A stretch of DNA of 64,000 nucleotides from positions 182,001-246,000 of the forward strand of contig NZ_CP137557.1 of NCBI RefSeq assembly GCF_019249655.2. Direction: 5' to 3'. Source of the DNA: Segatella copri (GTDB taxonomy: Bacteria > Bacteroidota > Bacteroidia > Bacteroidales > Bacteroidaceae). This document shows, piece by piece, positions 16,376 through 24,904 of the stretch. A model generated the notes under the pieces. The model saw nothing but the letters and a program-made list of their open reading frames with translations, had not been told where the DNA came from and did not search any database. How positions within the stretch are numbered: position 1 is the first letter of the stretch; every line of letters begins with the position of its first letter. The translations under genes and the position numbers were made by a program.

Positions 16376-17263
16376 TTATCCTTCTGATTTCAGATAACCT
16401 TTCTTCTTGAATTCCTCCATCAATGGCAAGGCGAGAACCTTGGCATCGGGATGAGGAGCACCAGTGGTGCCTAAGGCACGCAGATCGAAGAAATGCTTCC
16501 AGTCGCTGATAAAGGCAGTATGTACCAGCTCGGTGTTGCAATCCAATGGCAGGATGGCACGTGCTTCCTGTGGCTTGCAGCCTGCTTCAATCAGTTTCAT
16601 GTAGGCATACTCCGCTGCCTGATTGGCAAAGATCCAGGTGTCGAGCTTGCTCCACTCCTGCGCTCTGCCTTCTGCTATATCGGCACACATGTCTTCCAGG
16701 CGGTAATCGCCTGGATCCTGAGAACCGTCGAACCCTGCTTCCTCTGCCCAGGTAGGGAGGTTGATGGTAATCTCGTTGTCGAACTTGTTCTTTGAGTAGT
16801 TGCAGTAGCGGGTGCTCTGCTCTGCCATCGAATTGGCGCGATGGCGGTTGTACTCTCGGGTGATGGCAATCTGGGTGGTGAAGTGCACAGTGATACGGAG
16901 CTCGTGCTTTCCCTCTTCGTAATCGCTGAGATACTTCAGGTCGTCCATCGCCTTGTTCTCTGCCAATACGCGGAGATTGGTGGTGATGTAATCCTTGCCG
17001 TCGATGGTGTTGCAGCGGGAGAACTTGTTGTGGGTGTAGAGAGGGAGTTCGTCATGGTTGCAGACGAGATAGATGGTGCCATGCTCCAGCATAGCGAAGT
17101 GCTCGCTCTGAATCATGCGCTCCACAAAAGGTTTGGCAGAGTCTTCTGTGGTGTTATTCTCGCTCTTGTAGCATACTCTTCCGGCACGTTCTATCTGCTG
17201 ATAGACACCGAGTTCTCCAGGATTCTGGAGCCATATCTCATATTCTGGTCTTTCTATTTTCAT
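16376..17263 (-). CDS. thyX: FAD-dependent thymidylate synthase ThyX
   Basis: A 295-residue ThyX, which makes dTMP from dUMP with FAD and methylene-tetrahydrofolate. The signature RHRxxS is present as RHRANS (residues 140-145), followed by EQSTRY. A further conserved arginine region is near the C-terminus (EARAILPLDCNTELVHT). Slightly longer than the usual 220-250 residues because of extra segments in the first half. It stands alone with its own promoter. The dCMP deaminase at 896-1372 supplies dUMP. Confidence 0.95.
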   Translation of the reverse strand: MKIERPEYEIWLQNPGELGVYQQIERAGRVCYKSENNTTEDSAKPFVERMIQSEHFAMLEHGTIYLVCNHDELPLYTHNKFSRCNTIDGKDYITTNLRVLAENKAMDDLKYLSDYEEGKHELRITVHFTTQIAITREYNRHRANSMAEQSTRYCNYSKNKFDNEITINLPTWAEEAGFDGSQDPGDYRLEDMCADIAEGRAQEWSKLDTWIFANQAAEYAYMKLIEAGCKPQEARAILPLDCNTELVHTAFISDWKHFFDLRALGTTGAPHPDAKVLALPLMEEFKKKGYLKSEG

Positions 17264-17288
17264 TGTATTGTTTTGCTAATTTGGCTGC

Positions 17289-17296
17289 AAAGGTAC
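17289..17296 (-). promoter_or_regulatory. -7 box of thyX
   Basis: TACCTTTG on the minus strand, about 26 bp before the thyX start codon. Confidence 0.65.
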
Positions 17297-17376
17297 ATTA
17301 TTTTATGCAGACGGCAAAATAATTAACTAGTTTTTGCGTACTTATAATAAGTTAATATATAAATAAGGTATATAGA

Positions 17377-18057
17377 ATGGAAATAAAACCGATAGCAAGA
17401 TTTCGATCGCCATTCAGCAGCAAGTTTGGTATTCCCAAGCAGGCTGGACTGGTGGCTGAGTTGGAAGGACAGATAGTTTTTGAACCGGAATATCGAAATC
17501 CTGATTTCCTGAGGGGAATGGAGGGATTCGACTTCTTGTGGCTGATATGGGAATTTTCGGCAAACAGGCACAAGGCGAATAGTCCGGTGGTTCGACCTCC
17601 TGTTTTGGGCGGCAATGAAAAGGTGGGTGTATTCGCTACCCGCAGTCCGTTTCGTCCGAACAACATCGGCTTGTCTTCCGTGAGAATCTCCCGGATAGAG
17701 TGGGAGACCAGCAAGGGACCTGTGGTTCATGTGAAGGGAGCCGATCTGATGGATGGCACACCTATCTATGATATCAAGCCTTATGTGGTTTATGCCGATT
17801 GTCATCCTGATGCCCGCAGTGGATTCGTGGATGATAGAAAATGGGCAAAACTGGATGTGGAGATATCGGAAGAGATGAATGAATATCTGAAAGAACAAGG
17901 ATTGACGGATGGTAAGATTGAGATATTGAAGGAGGTGCTGGCTCAGGATCCTCGCCCTCGTTATCAAAAAGACCCTCATAAGGTATATGGAATGCCTTAT
18001 GAGGGTATGGATATTCACTTTTCTGTGAGCGATCATACGCTTACTGTGGTGAAGTGA
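17377..18057 (+). CDS. trmO: tRNA (N6-threonylcarbamoyladenosine(37)-N6)-methyltransferase TrmO
   Basis: A 226-residue TrmO/TsaA protein, which methylates t6A37 of tRNA-Thr using SAM. The family signature RSPFRPNNIGLSSV is at residues 89-102, followed by the GADLMDGTPIYDIKPYV segment; the C-terminal part (LAQDPRPRYQKD) is typical too. Full length. It is divergent from thyX and converges on the GH28 gene, with 23 bp between the stops. The window also holds a tRNA-Thr gene, a possible substrate. Confidence 0.93.
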   Translation: MEIKPIARFRSPFSSKFGIPKQAGLVAELEGQIVFEPEYRNPDFLRGMEGFDFLWLIWEFSANRHKANSPVVRPPVLGGNEKVGVFATRSPFRPNNIGLSSVRISRIEWETSKGPVVHVKGADLMDGTPIYDIKPYVVYADCHPDARSGFVDDRKWAKLDVEISEEMNEYLKEQGLTDGKIEILKEVLAQDPRPRYQKDPHKVYGMPYEGMDIHFSVSDHTLTVVK

Positions 18058-18080
18058 TTACTATAATAGTCTTCGCTGGC

Positions 18081-19484
18081 TTACTTGTTGAAAGTGGCGA
18101 AGTGAACATTGTCGAGCTTGATTTTGCAAGTCGCGTCGATGTCCTGTGCCTGCTTGTCGTAGAAGATGTATGTATTCTTGATGGTTATATCGTGAATCAT
18201 ACCTTCTGCGCCGTGGGCTACGATGCCATTCTTGCAGCCACGAACATAGACGTCGCTGATGTGGATGTCCTGGAAATTTGGCAGGTATTCCTGCTTTACT
18301 GGCTGTGTCTGCTGCTTGGCTCCCACGTGGTTGTCCCAATAGGTAGTTTCGAAGGTGATGGCATCACCTGTGATATCGGTCATGTAGATATGGTCGATAT
18401 AGATATTCTCTGATGTTCCGCCTCGCTTTACGGCACTCTTGAAACGCAGACCGGCATCTGTGCCCTGGAAGGTGTTGTTGCGAACCAGGATATTCTTCAT
18501 GCCGCCGCTGAATTCGCTGCCGATAACAAAACCGCCATGAGCGTGGTAAACGGTGTTGTCCTGGATGTTGATGTTTTCGCAAGGGCCAGCCTTGACTCCT
18601 GCTGCTCCTGCGCCACCCTTCATGCAGATACCGTCATCACCGGCATCAACGATGTTGTTGACGATAAGCACGTCCTTGCAGCTGGAGATGTCGATAGCGT
18701 CGCCATTCTGTGCATTCCATGGGCATTTTACGGTGATACCATCAATGACCACGTTCTTGCATCTGGTAGGGATGAGGTGGAAACGGGGACTGTTAAGCAG
18801 GGTAACACCCTGGACGAGTACGTTCTCGCAATCGGTGAAACGAATCATGTGGTTGCGTACCTTCTCCTGTGCATCGATATTGTCTACTACATTAGGTGTA
18901 TGCTTCAGGTTGAGCGGATACCAGATGTCACCCTTTTCGTTCAGGGTTCCACCCATCTGCTTGAAGCGGTTCCATTCCACGTCGCTCACCTTGCTGCGCT
19001 TCACAGGGCGCCACCATTCGCCATTGCCGTCGATGGTACCTTCGCCAGTGATAGAGATGTTCTTTCGCTTGCTGGCATTGATGGCAGCGGTAGCGCGGTC
19101 TTCCTTCTTGCCGGTTTTCTCGTCTATCTTGATAAGGTCGTTCTTATCTTCAGAGAATACGATGATGGCATTCTTCTCCAGATGAAGATCGATGTTATCT
19201 TTCAGGGAAATCAGACCGGTGAGATAGATGCCGGCAGGAACATTGAGGTGGCCACCGCCCATCTTGCTGAGTTTGCTGATAGCCTTGTTGAAAGCCTGGG
19301 TGTTCAGAGTCTGTCCGTCGCCATTGCCGCCAAAGTCGAGAATGCTGACCTGGTTGTTCGGGATGGTTGGCAGAGTAGGCTGCGGCATAGCCACAGGCAA
19401 ATTCTGATAATACTTGCTGTAATCGTTGGCAAAAGCCGTAGTCACGGCGAAGAATGCCAATAGAGAAACTAAAATTTTCTTCAT
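18081..19484 (-). CDS. secreted GH28 polygalacturonase-type hydrolase
   Basis: A 467-residue right-handed beta-helix protein with a signal peptide (residues 1-19, ending in TAFA). GH28 motifs are in order: NGDAIDISS, DAGDDGICMK (catalytic aspartates), AHGGFVIGSE (in place of GHG) and the arginine/lysine pair in GLRFKSA. It should hydrolyse alpha-1,4-galacturonan, probably exo-acting given the long insertions. Unlike the GH28 at 46831-48837 it has no C-terminal secretion-type domain and lacks the shared upstream motif, so it may be controlled differently. It stands alone; no canonical promoter is clear upstream. Confidence 0.9.
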   Translation of the reverse strand: MKKILVSLLAFFAVTTAFANDYSKYYQNLPVAMPQPTLPTIPNNQVSILDFGGNGDGQTLNTQAFNKAISKLSKMGGGHLNVPAGIYLTGLISLKDNIDLHLEKNAIIVFSEDKNDLIKIDEKTGKKEDRATAAINASKRKNISITGEGTIDGNGEWWRPVKRSKVSDVEWNRFKQMGGTLNEKGDIWYPLNLKHTPNVVDNIDAQEKVRNHMIRFTDCENVLVQGVTLLNSPRFHLIPTRCKNVVIDGITVKCPWNAQNGDAIDISSCKDVLIVNNIVDAGDDGICMKGGAGAAGVKAGPCENINIQDNTVYHAHGGFVIGSEFSGGMKNILVRNNTFQGTDAGLRFKSAVKRGGTSENIYIDHIYMTDITGDAITFETTYWDNHVGAKQQTQPVKQEYLPNFQDIHISDVYVRGCKNGIVAHGAEGMIHDITIKNTYIFYDKQAQDIDATCKIKLDNVHFATFNK

Positions 19485-19559
19485 AAGCTTTTTAAGTTTA
19501 GTTTGTTTGTTATAATACTATTTAGAGATTGTAACACCTATTACCTTGGTATATAAATA

Positions 19560-19597
19560 CCAAAAAGGCGGCTCTAACCGAAGTTAGAAACCGCCTA
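19560..19597 (-). terminator. terminator of tRNA-Phe
   Basis: GGCGG-CTCTAAC-CGAA-GTTAG-AAA-CCGCC forms a hairpin with a T run on the minus strand, 15 nt after the tRNA. Confidence 0.8.
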
Positions 19598-19611
19598 AAT
19601 GAAAGGAGGAG

Positions 19612-19684
19612 TGGTACCACCAGGAATCGAACCGGGGACACAAGGATTTTCAGTCCTTTGCTCTACCAACTGAGCTATGGCACC
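19612..19684 (-). tRNA. tRNA-Phe(GAA)
   Basis: A 73-nt cloverleaf on the minus strand: acceptor GGTGCCA/TGGTACC with one G-U pair, D-arm GCTC..GAGC, anticodon loop CTGAAAA (anticodon GAA) and T-loop TTCGATT. CCA is not encoded. The promoter -7 box TACCTTTG is at 19702-19709. Confidence 0.95.
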
Positions 19685-19701
19685 ATTTTCTTTTGCGGTT
19701 G

Positions 19702-19709
19702 CAAAGGTA
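19702..19709 (-). promoter_or_regulatory. -7 box of tRNA-Phe
   Basis: TACCTTTG on the minus strand, 17 bp before the tRNA 5' end. Confidence 0.7.
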
Positions 19710-19726
19710 CAATAAATTTTTAAATT

Positions 19727-19759
19727 GAGCAAGAGAAAACGAAATATTTTCTCTTGCTT
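19727..19759 (-). terminator. terminator after thiL
   Basis: Inverted repeat AGCAAGAGAAAA/TTTTCTCTTGCT with a 7-9 nt loop. It lies between the thiL stop and the tRNA-Phe promoter. The stretch up to thiL (19760-19842) shows nothing else. Confidence 0.75.
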
Positions 19760-19842
19760 AATGTATTTTAACTAAAAACGCCCCCGAAATGGGGTGAATC
19801 AATCTTTCGAAGGATTCCTTGAAGGGCTTCTGTTGCGCTAAG

Positions 19843-20952
19843 CTAATCTTTTAAAGGATTCCATCCCTGTGCCTTGAGCTCGAATTCCTGGCCATCGCGG
19901 GTGATGAGGAACTTGCCAAGGCTTTCCTTGGTGATGTAACCAATCTGCTTCACTCCTTCCATCGCCTCGATTTTCTCGTGGTCGCCGATAGGAACCGTGA
20001 AGAGAAGTTCGTAATCTTCGCCGCCATTCATCGCACAGGTGGTGAGGTTCATGTTGAATTCCTCTGCCTGTACGGCTGTCTGGTAGTCGATAGGAATGTT
20101 CTTCTCATATACACGGCAACCGCAATGGCTCTGCTCGCAGATGTGCATCAGTTCGCTGCTGAGACCGTCGCTGATATCCATCATGGCTGTTGGGCGGATA
20201 CCGGCTTCTCTCAACTGAGCCATGATGTCGCCACGTGCTTCTGGCTGGAGCTGGCGCTGCAACAGATATTCCTTTCCGGCAAAGTCGGGCTGGAAATTGC
20301 GCATCTCCTGCAAGTCCTTGTTGAGAGCGGCAAGCTTCTGGCTATCGTTGTTTGCCTTAGCCTCTGCCATCTTCTTGCGGATGTCTTCCACCTGTCCGTA
20401 ATACACAGCCTTTTCGCGCTCCAGGAGCTGCAGACCCATGTAGGCTCCGCCCAGATCGCCCGATACGCAGATGAGGTCGGTTTCCTTGGCTCCGCTTCGA
20501 TACACGATATCTTCCTTGGCAGCCTCACCGATGCAGGTGATGCTGATGGCAAGACCGGTGAGCGAAGAAGTGGTGTCGCCACCTACGATGTCAACTCCCC
20601 ATTTATCGCATGCCATTCGCAAACCCTTGTAGAAATCGTCGAGGTCTTCCACCTTGAAGCGCTTGCTCAGGGCAATGCTTACCACCATCTGGCGTGGTGT
20701 TCCGTTCATGGCGAAGATGTCGCTGATGTTGACCATGGCACTCTTGTAACCCAAGTGCTGCATGTCGATATAGGTAAGGTCGAAGTGTACACCTTCCATG
20801 AGCATGTCGGTGGTCATGAGCACTTCCTTGTCTGGATAGTGCATCACCGCACAGTCGTCGCCCACACCATAGACGGTAGAGGCATTTTTGTTTTCATATC
20901 CCTTGGTGAGATGGTCGATGAGACCGAATTCACCTAACTTAGCTATATCCAA
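19843..20952 (-). CDS. thiL: thiamine-monophosphate kinase ThiL
   Basis: A 369-residue ThiL, which phosphorylates thiamine monophosphate to the active cofactor. N-terminal GDDCAVMHYPDKEVLMTTDMLMEGVHFD and GGDTTSS and C-terminal MNGGEDYELLFTVP are the family's nucleotide and metal sites. It is longer than the usual 320-345 residues because of a charged helical insert of about 30 residues (about 185-215, EDIRKKMAEAKANNDSQK). Last gene of the sppA-lpxK-PNP-thiL run, 40 bp after PNP. The other thiamine genes are at 11317-12779. Confidence 0.93.
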   Translation of the reverse strand: MDIAKLGEFGLIDHLTKGYENKNASTVYGVGDDCAVMHYPDKEVLMTTDMLMEGVHFDLTYIDMQHLGYKSAMVNISDIFAMNGTPRQMVVSIALSKRFKVEDLDDFYKGLRMACDKWGVDIVGGDTTSSLTGLAISITCIGEAAKEDIVYRSGAKETDLICVSGDLGGAYMGLQLLEREKAVYYGQVEDIRKKMAEAKANNDSQKLAALNKDLQEMRNFQPDFAGKEYLLQRQLQPEARGDIMAQLREAGIRPTAMMDISDGLSSELMHICEQSHCGCRVYEKNIPIDYQTAVQAEEFNMNLTTCAMNGGEDYELLFTVPIGDHEKIEAMEGVKQIGYITKESLGKFLITRDGQEFELKAQGWNPLKD

Positions 20953-20992
20953 GATAATTTATAATTTATAGTTTATAGTTTATATTTGACCA

Positions 20993-21802
20993 TTAGCTTC
21001 TGCGAATCATCTCTCGCATAATCTCCGTCATCTTTGGCTGGGCAGCATTGGCTGCAATCTGCACTTCCTCATGGCTTACCTCAACAGGTACGTCGAAGCC
21101 GCCGAGGTCGGTGATGATGCTGATACCGAATACCTTGATGCCGCAATGGCGAGCCACGATAACCTCTGGCACAGTGCTCATACCTACGGCGTCGCCACCA
21201 AGGATGCGATACATGCGATACTCGGCAGGAGTCTCGAAGGTTGGCCCCTGTACTCCCACATATACACCATGCTTGGCATTGATACCCTTCTCCTTGGCAA
21301 TCTCGTCGGCAAGGTCGCGGAGCTGCTTGTCGTATGCCTCGTGCATATCAGGGAAGCGAGGACCGGTAGGGAAGTTCTTGCCATGCAGTGGATGCTCTGG
21401 GAAGAAATTAATGTGGTCGTCGATGACCATCAGGTCGCCAATCTCGAAATCCGGATTCATACCGCCTGAAGCATTGCTTACGAAGAGGGTCTCGATGCCC
21501 AGCTCGTACATTACACGTTCTGGGAAGGTAACCTCTTTCATGCTGTATCCCTCGTAGAAATGGAAGCGGCCTTCCATGGCCATGATATCCTTGCCACCCA
21601 ACTTACCGAAAATCAGCTTGCCGGCATGACCTTCTACTGTGGAAACAGGGAAGTTTGGTATCTCACTGTATGGAAACTCGTAACTATCAGTTATTTCTGA
21701 AGCTAATTGTCCTAGGCCTGTTCCCAGAATGATGGCAGTCTTCGGACTTGTGGTCATCCTTTCTTTTAGCCAGGATGCTGTTTCTTGAATTTTTTCGTAC
21801 AT
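20993..21802 (-). CDS. purine-nucleoside phosphorylase
   Basis: A 269-residue trimeric-type purine nucleoside phosphorylase from the start MYEKIQETAS; a longer frame to 21841 is open but the extra 13 residues do not fit the family. It splits inosine and guanosine with phosphate in salvage. Motifs: ILGTGLGQLASEI near the N-terminus (phosphate site), GRFHFYEGYSMKEVTFPERV, and VGVQGPTFETPAEYRMYRILGGDAVGMSTVPEV. The first 116 bp of this gene lie inside the 3' end of lpxK in another frame, so both products share DNA coding for the phosphate-binding region. Confidence 0.93.
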   Translation of the reverse strand: MYEKIQETASWLKERMTTSPKTAIILGTGLGQLASEITDSYEFPYSEIPNFPVSTVEGHAGKLIFGKLGGKDIMAMEGRFHFYEGYSMKEVTFPERVMYELGIETLFVSNASGGMNPDFEIGDLMVIDDHINFFPEHPLHGKNFPTGPRFPDMHEAYDKQLRDLADEIAKEKGINAKHGVYVGVQGPTFETPAEYRMYRILGGDAVGMSTVPEVIVARHCGIKVFGISIITDLGGFDVPVEVSHEEVQIAANAAQPKMTEIMREMIRRS

Positions 21803-22910
21803 AGCTAATAATTTTTTCGTTAAAGTTATTTTGTTGATCAAGCATGAAGCTTACCTTGATAGGCAGTTCGTACATGCTCTTTTTCACACTCTCGTAGAGT
21901 CCTTCAGAGTCTCTCAGTCTCACGGCATCCTTTTCTGTAGTGATGATGATGCGAGGTTGAGGCATTGCCTCGAAGGTTTCGTTGATGCGATCGATGTCCT
22001 TGCTCTTGAAGTGATGGTGATCGCCGAAGGAGAGTGACTGCATATCCTTGACCATCGGCTTGAGATCGTGCTCCATCTGCTTAGGCGATGCAATGCCCGT
22101 CAGGAGAAGTACGTGATAATCTTTCAATCCTGCCAGATTCGGGTCGATGATTTCTTCCTCTTCCGTAGTCTCGATTTTCTGGGTAGGCAGCAGTTCTTCC
22201 GTAAAAACTCCCTTAGGTGTATCGTAGTCAATGCACGTGAAGTAGAGTTTCTGGAAAGGGTAGAGATTCATCGCCTTGGTGAGCACACGGAATTCCATCG
22301 GCTTCAGATCCTTTGGACATTTCGTGATGATGACGATGTCGGCTCGGTTCTTTCCGCTCAGAGGCTCGCGCAGTCTTCCTGCCGGAAGCATCTTGTCGTA
22401 GATGATGAGTCGGTGGTAATCTACCAGCAGGATGTTGATGCCCGGTTTTACGTAGCGATGCTGGAAAGCGTCATCGAGCAATACCACATCCACGTCTTTG
22501 GTAGCTTCATCACACTGCAGGTTGTTGATACCTCTTACTCTTTTTGCATCTACTGCCACATAGATGTCGGGGAATTTCTTGTGCATCTGGAATGGCTCGT
22601 CGCCAATCTCCGGCATTTCCGTATTTTCGTCGGCAAGTACATAGCCGTGGCTCTTGCGTTTGTAGCCACGAGAAAGCACGGCAATTTTTCCCTTGTCGTG
22701 TAATAATCTGATGAGATACTCCACATGCGGAGTCTTTCCTGATCCGCCCACGGTGATATTGCCCACCGAGATGACGGGGATAGAGAAAGCCCGGCTTTTC
22801 TTCAATCCGATATCGAAGAGCCAGTTGCGGAATCTCACGATGCCACCATATATCCAACTGAGTGGTAGCAGCCAATCGTTGATCTTGATAAGATCGCCTT
22901 CTGTTCTCAT
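21687..22910 (-). CDS. lpxK: tetraacyldisaccharide 4'-kinase LpxK
   Basis: A 407-residue LpxK, the inner-membrane kinase that makes lipid IVA in lipid A synthesis. An N-terminal amphipathic/hydrophobic helix is followed by the Walker A region VGNITVGGSGKT (residues 49-60), SRGYKRKS, and VLLDDAFQHR. The typical family C-terminus ends near FNEKIISYVRKN; here about 30 further residues rich in charged amino acids continue into the PNP gene. That tail could be real or the result of loss of an earlier stop. It is 50 bp after sppA. Confidence 0.93.
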   Translation of the reverse strand: MRTEGDLIKINDWLLPLSWIYGGIVRFRNWLFDIGLKKSRAFSIPVISVGNITVGGSGKTPHVEYLIRLLHDKGKIAVLSRGYKRKSHGYVLADENTEMPEIGDEPFQMHKKFPDIYVAVDAKRVRGINNLQCDEATKDVDVVLLDDAFQHRYVKPGINILLVDYHRLIIYDKMLPAGRLREPLSGKNRADIVIITKCPKDLKPMEFRVLTKAMNLYPFQKLYFTCIDYDTPKGVFTEELLPTQKIETTEEEEIIDPNLAGLKDYHVLLLTGIASPKQMEHDLKPMVKDMQSLSFGDHHHFKSKDIDRINETFEAMPQPRIIITTEKDAVRLRDSEGLYESVKKSMYELPIKVSFMLDQQNNFNEKIISYVRKNSRNSILAKRKDDHKSEDCHHSGNRPRTISFRNN

Positions 22911-22960
22911 TTCACTCTCTCCTTTATTTCTTATACCTTATTATATATATACACACACAC

Positions 22961-24748
22961 TTATTGGATGTTCAGTACGAATGGCATGGCTGCCTGTACT
23001 GGTTCCTTTTCCTTCATGTTGCGAATCAGCATGAATGGTTTGTAGAGGTCGCCCAATGTAAGGCGCAACTGCTCGTCGAGATAGTTGCCGCTATTGTCTG
23101 AAACTTCTTTCAGCAACAGGGTGGTCCAATCTTCCGGTAAAGGATATTCCACCATGCCATAGTCTGATACCTTAGCTAGTTGGGCTGCCTTGGCTACTGC
23201 GTCGTTCAAACTGCCGAAGCCATCAATCAGCTTGATGTTCTTGGCATCTGTTCCCAGCCAGACGCGTCCCTGCGCAATCTTCTCCACTTCGTCCACCTTC
23301 ATCTTTCTGCCATCAGCAACACGTTGGCGGAAGAGGGCATAACCACGGTTTACGTAGGCTTGCAGGTTGGCAAGTTCGTCGGCACTCCAAGGACGGGAAT
23401 ATCCGGCTCCTGTATAGCCGCTGTTGCGGTTGGTCTTTACTTCATCATACTTGAAGCCCAACTTCTTGGTCATCAGTTCGCTGAAGTCTGGCAGGGCACC
23501 AAAGATACCGATGCTTCCCGTCAGGGTGGTAGGCTGTGCCATGATGTAGCTGGCTCCCATGCTCATATAGTAAGCGCCTGATGCAGCCATGCCTCCCATG
23601 GAAACAACAACTGGCTTTTTCTTGTTGAGCTGACTTACGGCACGCCAAATCTGTTCGGAAGCATAAGCATCTCCACCACCCGAATTGATGCGGAGAACCA
23701 CTGCCTTCACGCTCTCGTCATTACCCAAATCCTCCAGGTCTTTGATGACATCGGTGCTCACAATCTGCTGTTCGTTGCCGTAGATGCTAGGAATAGCCGT
23801 GCTTACGATGCTTCCCTGGCAGTAATAAACGGCAATCTGTTCGCCCATCAGACTACTATCGTCGATAGTTGCGTTCACATCATTCATAGATGCCTGGCGA
23901 ATCTTCTCGTCTTCTTTCAGTCCGAGCTGTTTCTTCACCACATTTTTAATCTCGTCATAATAGCAGAATCCATCCACCATCTTGCGTGATTTCAGCTGTC
24001 TGGTATCGTCAAACACCATCAGTCCGTCGGCATAGTGATTCAGGGAATCCTTGTCGATGCCACGGCTCTGGCTTACATCGGCGAGTACTTTCTTCCAGAG
24101 TCCACCGATGTATCGGGTTACCTGCTCACGGTTGGCGTCGCTCATCTTATCCTCGGTATATGTTTCGGTGAAACTCTTGTATTTGCCCACCTTTACCACG
24201 GTGAAGTGAACGCCAAACTTGGCTGCCACATCTTTTATATATTGTGACTGTGAAGCGATGCCATGCCAGTCGATATGTCCCTCTGGGTTTACATACACCT
24301 TGTTGGCGATGGAAGCGAGGTAGTAGGCGCCCTGTGAGTAGCTGTCTCCATAGGCGATGATCCACTTGCCGCTCTTCTTGAAGTCGTCCAATGCTTCACG
24401 TATCTCCTGTAGAGTGGCGTAATCAGTGGCAAGATCACCTGTTTCCAGGTAGATGCCCTTTATCTTATCTTCGGTCTTAGCCTTTTTGATGGCTGAGAGA
24501 ATATTGTTCATACCCAGGTTGTTGAACTTGTCGTCGCCGGTAAGTTGTCCCAACCAGTTGTCTTCTGCTCTATCGTCGATTTGACCTTGCAGTTTCAGTA
24601 CCATCACAGAGTTGTCAGCCAATGAAGGCTTGCTGCTGCCATTGAGCACCATGCCCATCAGACAGATGAATCCTAGGATCATCATGATGATTCCTGAGGC
24701 GAAAATACCAATGATGGTAGCTGCTACATTTTTGAAAAACTGCTTCAT
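22961..24748 (-). CDS. sppA: signal peptide peptidase SppA (67-kDa type)
   Basis: A 595-residue S49 protease with one N-terminal transmembrane helix (about residues 8-35) and two tandem S49 domains. The catalytic serine is in the GGMAASGAYYMS stretch of the second domain and the general-base lysine is expected in the first (region FTVVKVGKYKSF). It degrades leftover signal peptides in the membrane. First gene of the run with lpxK, PNP and thiL. Confidence 0.94.
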   Translation of the reverse strand: MKQFFKNVAATIIGIFASGIIMMILGFICLMGMVLNGSSKPSLADNSVMVLKLQGQIDDRAEDNWLGQLTGDDKFNNLGMNNILSAIKKAKTEDKIKGIYLETGDLATDYATLQEIREALDDFKKSGKWIIAYGDSYSQGAYYLASIANKVYVNPEGHIDWHGIASQSQYIKDVAAKFGVHFTVVKVGKYKSFTETYTEDKMSDANREQVTRYIGGLWKKVLADVSQSRGIDKDSLNHYADGLMVFDDTRQLKSRKMVDGFCYYDEIKNVVKKQLGLKEDEKIRQASMNDVNATIDDSSLMGEQIAVYYCQGSIVSTAIPSIYGNEQQIVSTDVIKDLEDLGNDESVKAVVLRINSGGGDAYASEQIWRAVSQLNKKKPVVVSMGGMAASGAYYMSMGASYIMAQPTTLTGSIGIFGALPDFSELMTKKLGFKYDEVKTNRNSGYTGAGYSRPWSADELANLQAYVNRGYALFRQRVADGRKMKVDEVEKIAQGRVWLGTDAKNIKLIDGFGSLNDAVAKAAQLAKVSDYGMVEYPLPEDWTTLLLKEVSDNSGNYLDEQLRLTLGDLYKPFMLIRNMKEKEPVQAAMPFVLNIQ

Positions 24749-24774
24749 AATTCTAATAGTTTTGTATTTTTCTG

Positions 24775-24806
24775 CAAATTTAGTAAAAAAGAAGCAAACT
24801 GCAAAG
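24775..24806 (-). promoter_or_regulatory. promoter of sppA-lpxK-PNP-thiL
   Basis: Minus strand: -7 TAAATTTG (24775-24782) and TTTGC as -33 (about 24802-24806) with 19-bp spacing. Confidence 0.6.
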
Positions 24807-24847
24807 GGTTTTGAACAAAATAACCGAAAATTGGCGAAAATATAACA

Positions 24848-24876
24848 TTGTATTAACGAAAAAATGCGTAACTTTG
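24848..24876 (+). promoter_or_regulatory. promoter of the two-domain esterase
   Basis: -33 TTG (24848-24850), an 18-bp spacer and -7 TAACTTTG (24869-24876); leader about 24 nt. Confidence 0.7.
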
Positions 24877-24904
24877 CACTCGTAACTTAAAAATTAAATA
24901 CGTA

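Noticed and set aside
17323-18036. Open frame of 237 residues opposite trmO
   Set aside because: TrmO has its family signature; the antisense frame has no recognisable features.
19542-19560. Palindrome GGTATATAAATACC as an operator for the GH28 gene
   Set aside because: It is close to the tRNA-Phe terminator, AT-rich and has no second copy; not enough support.
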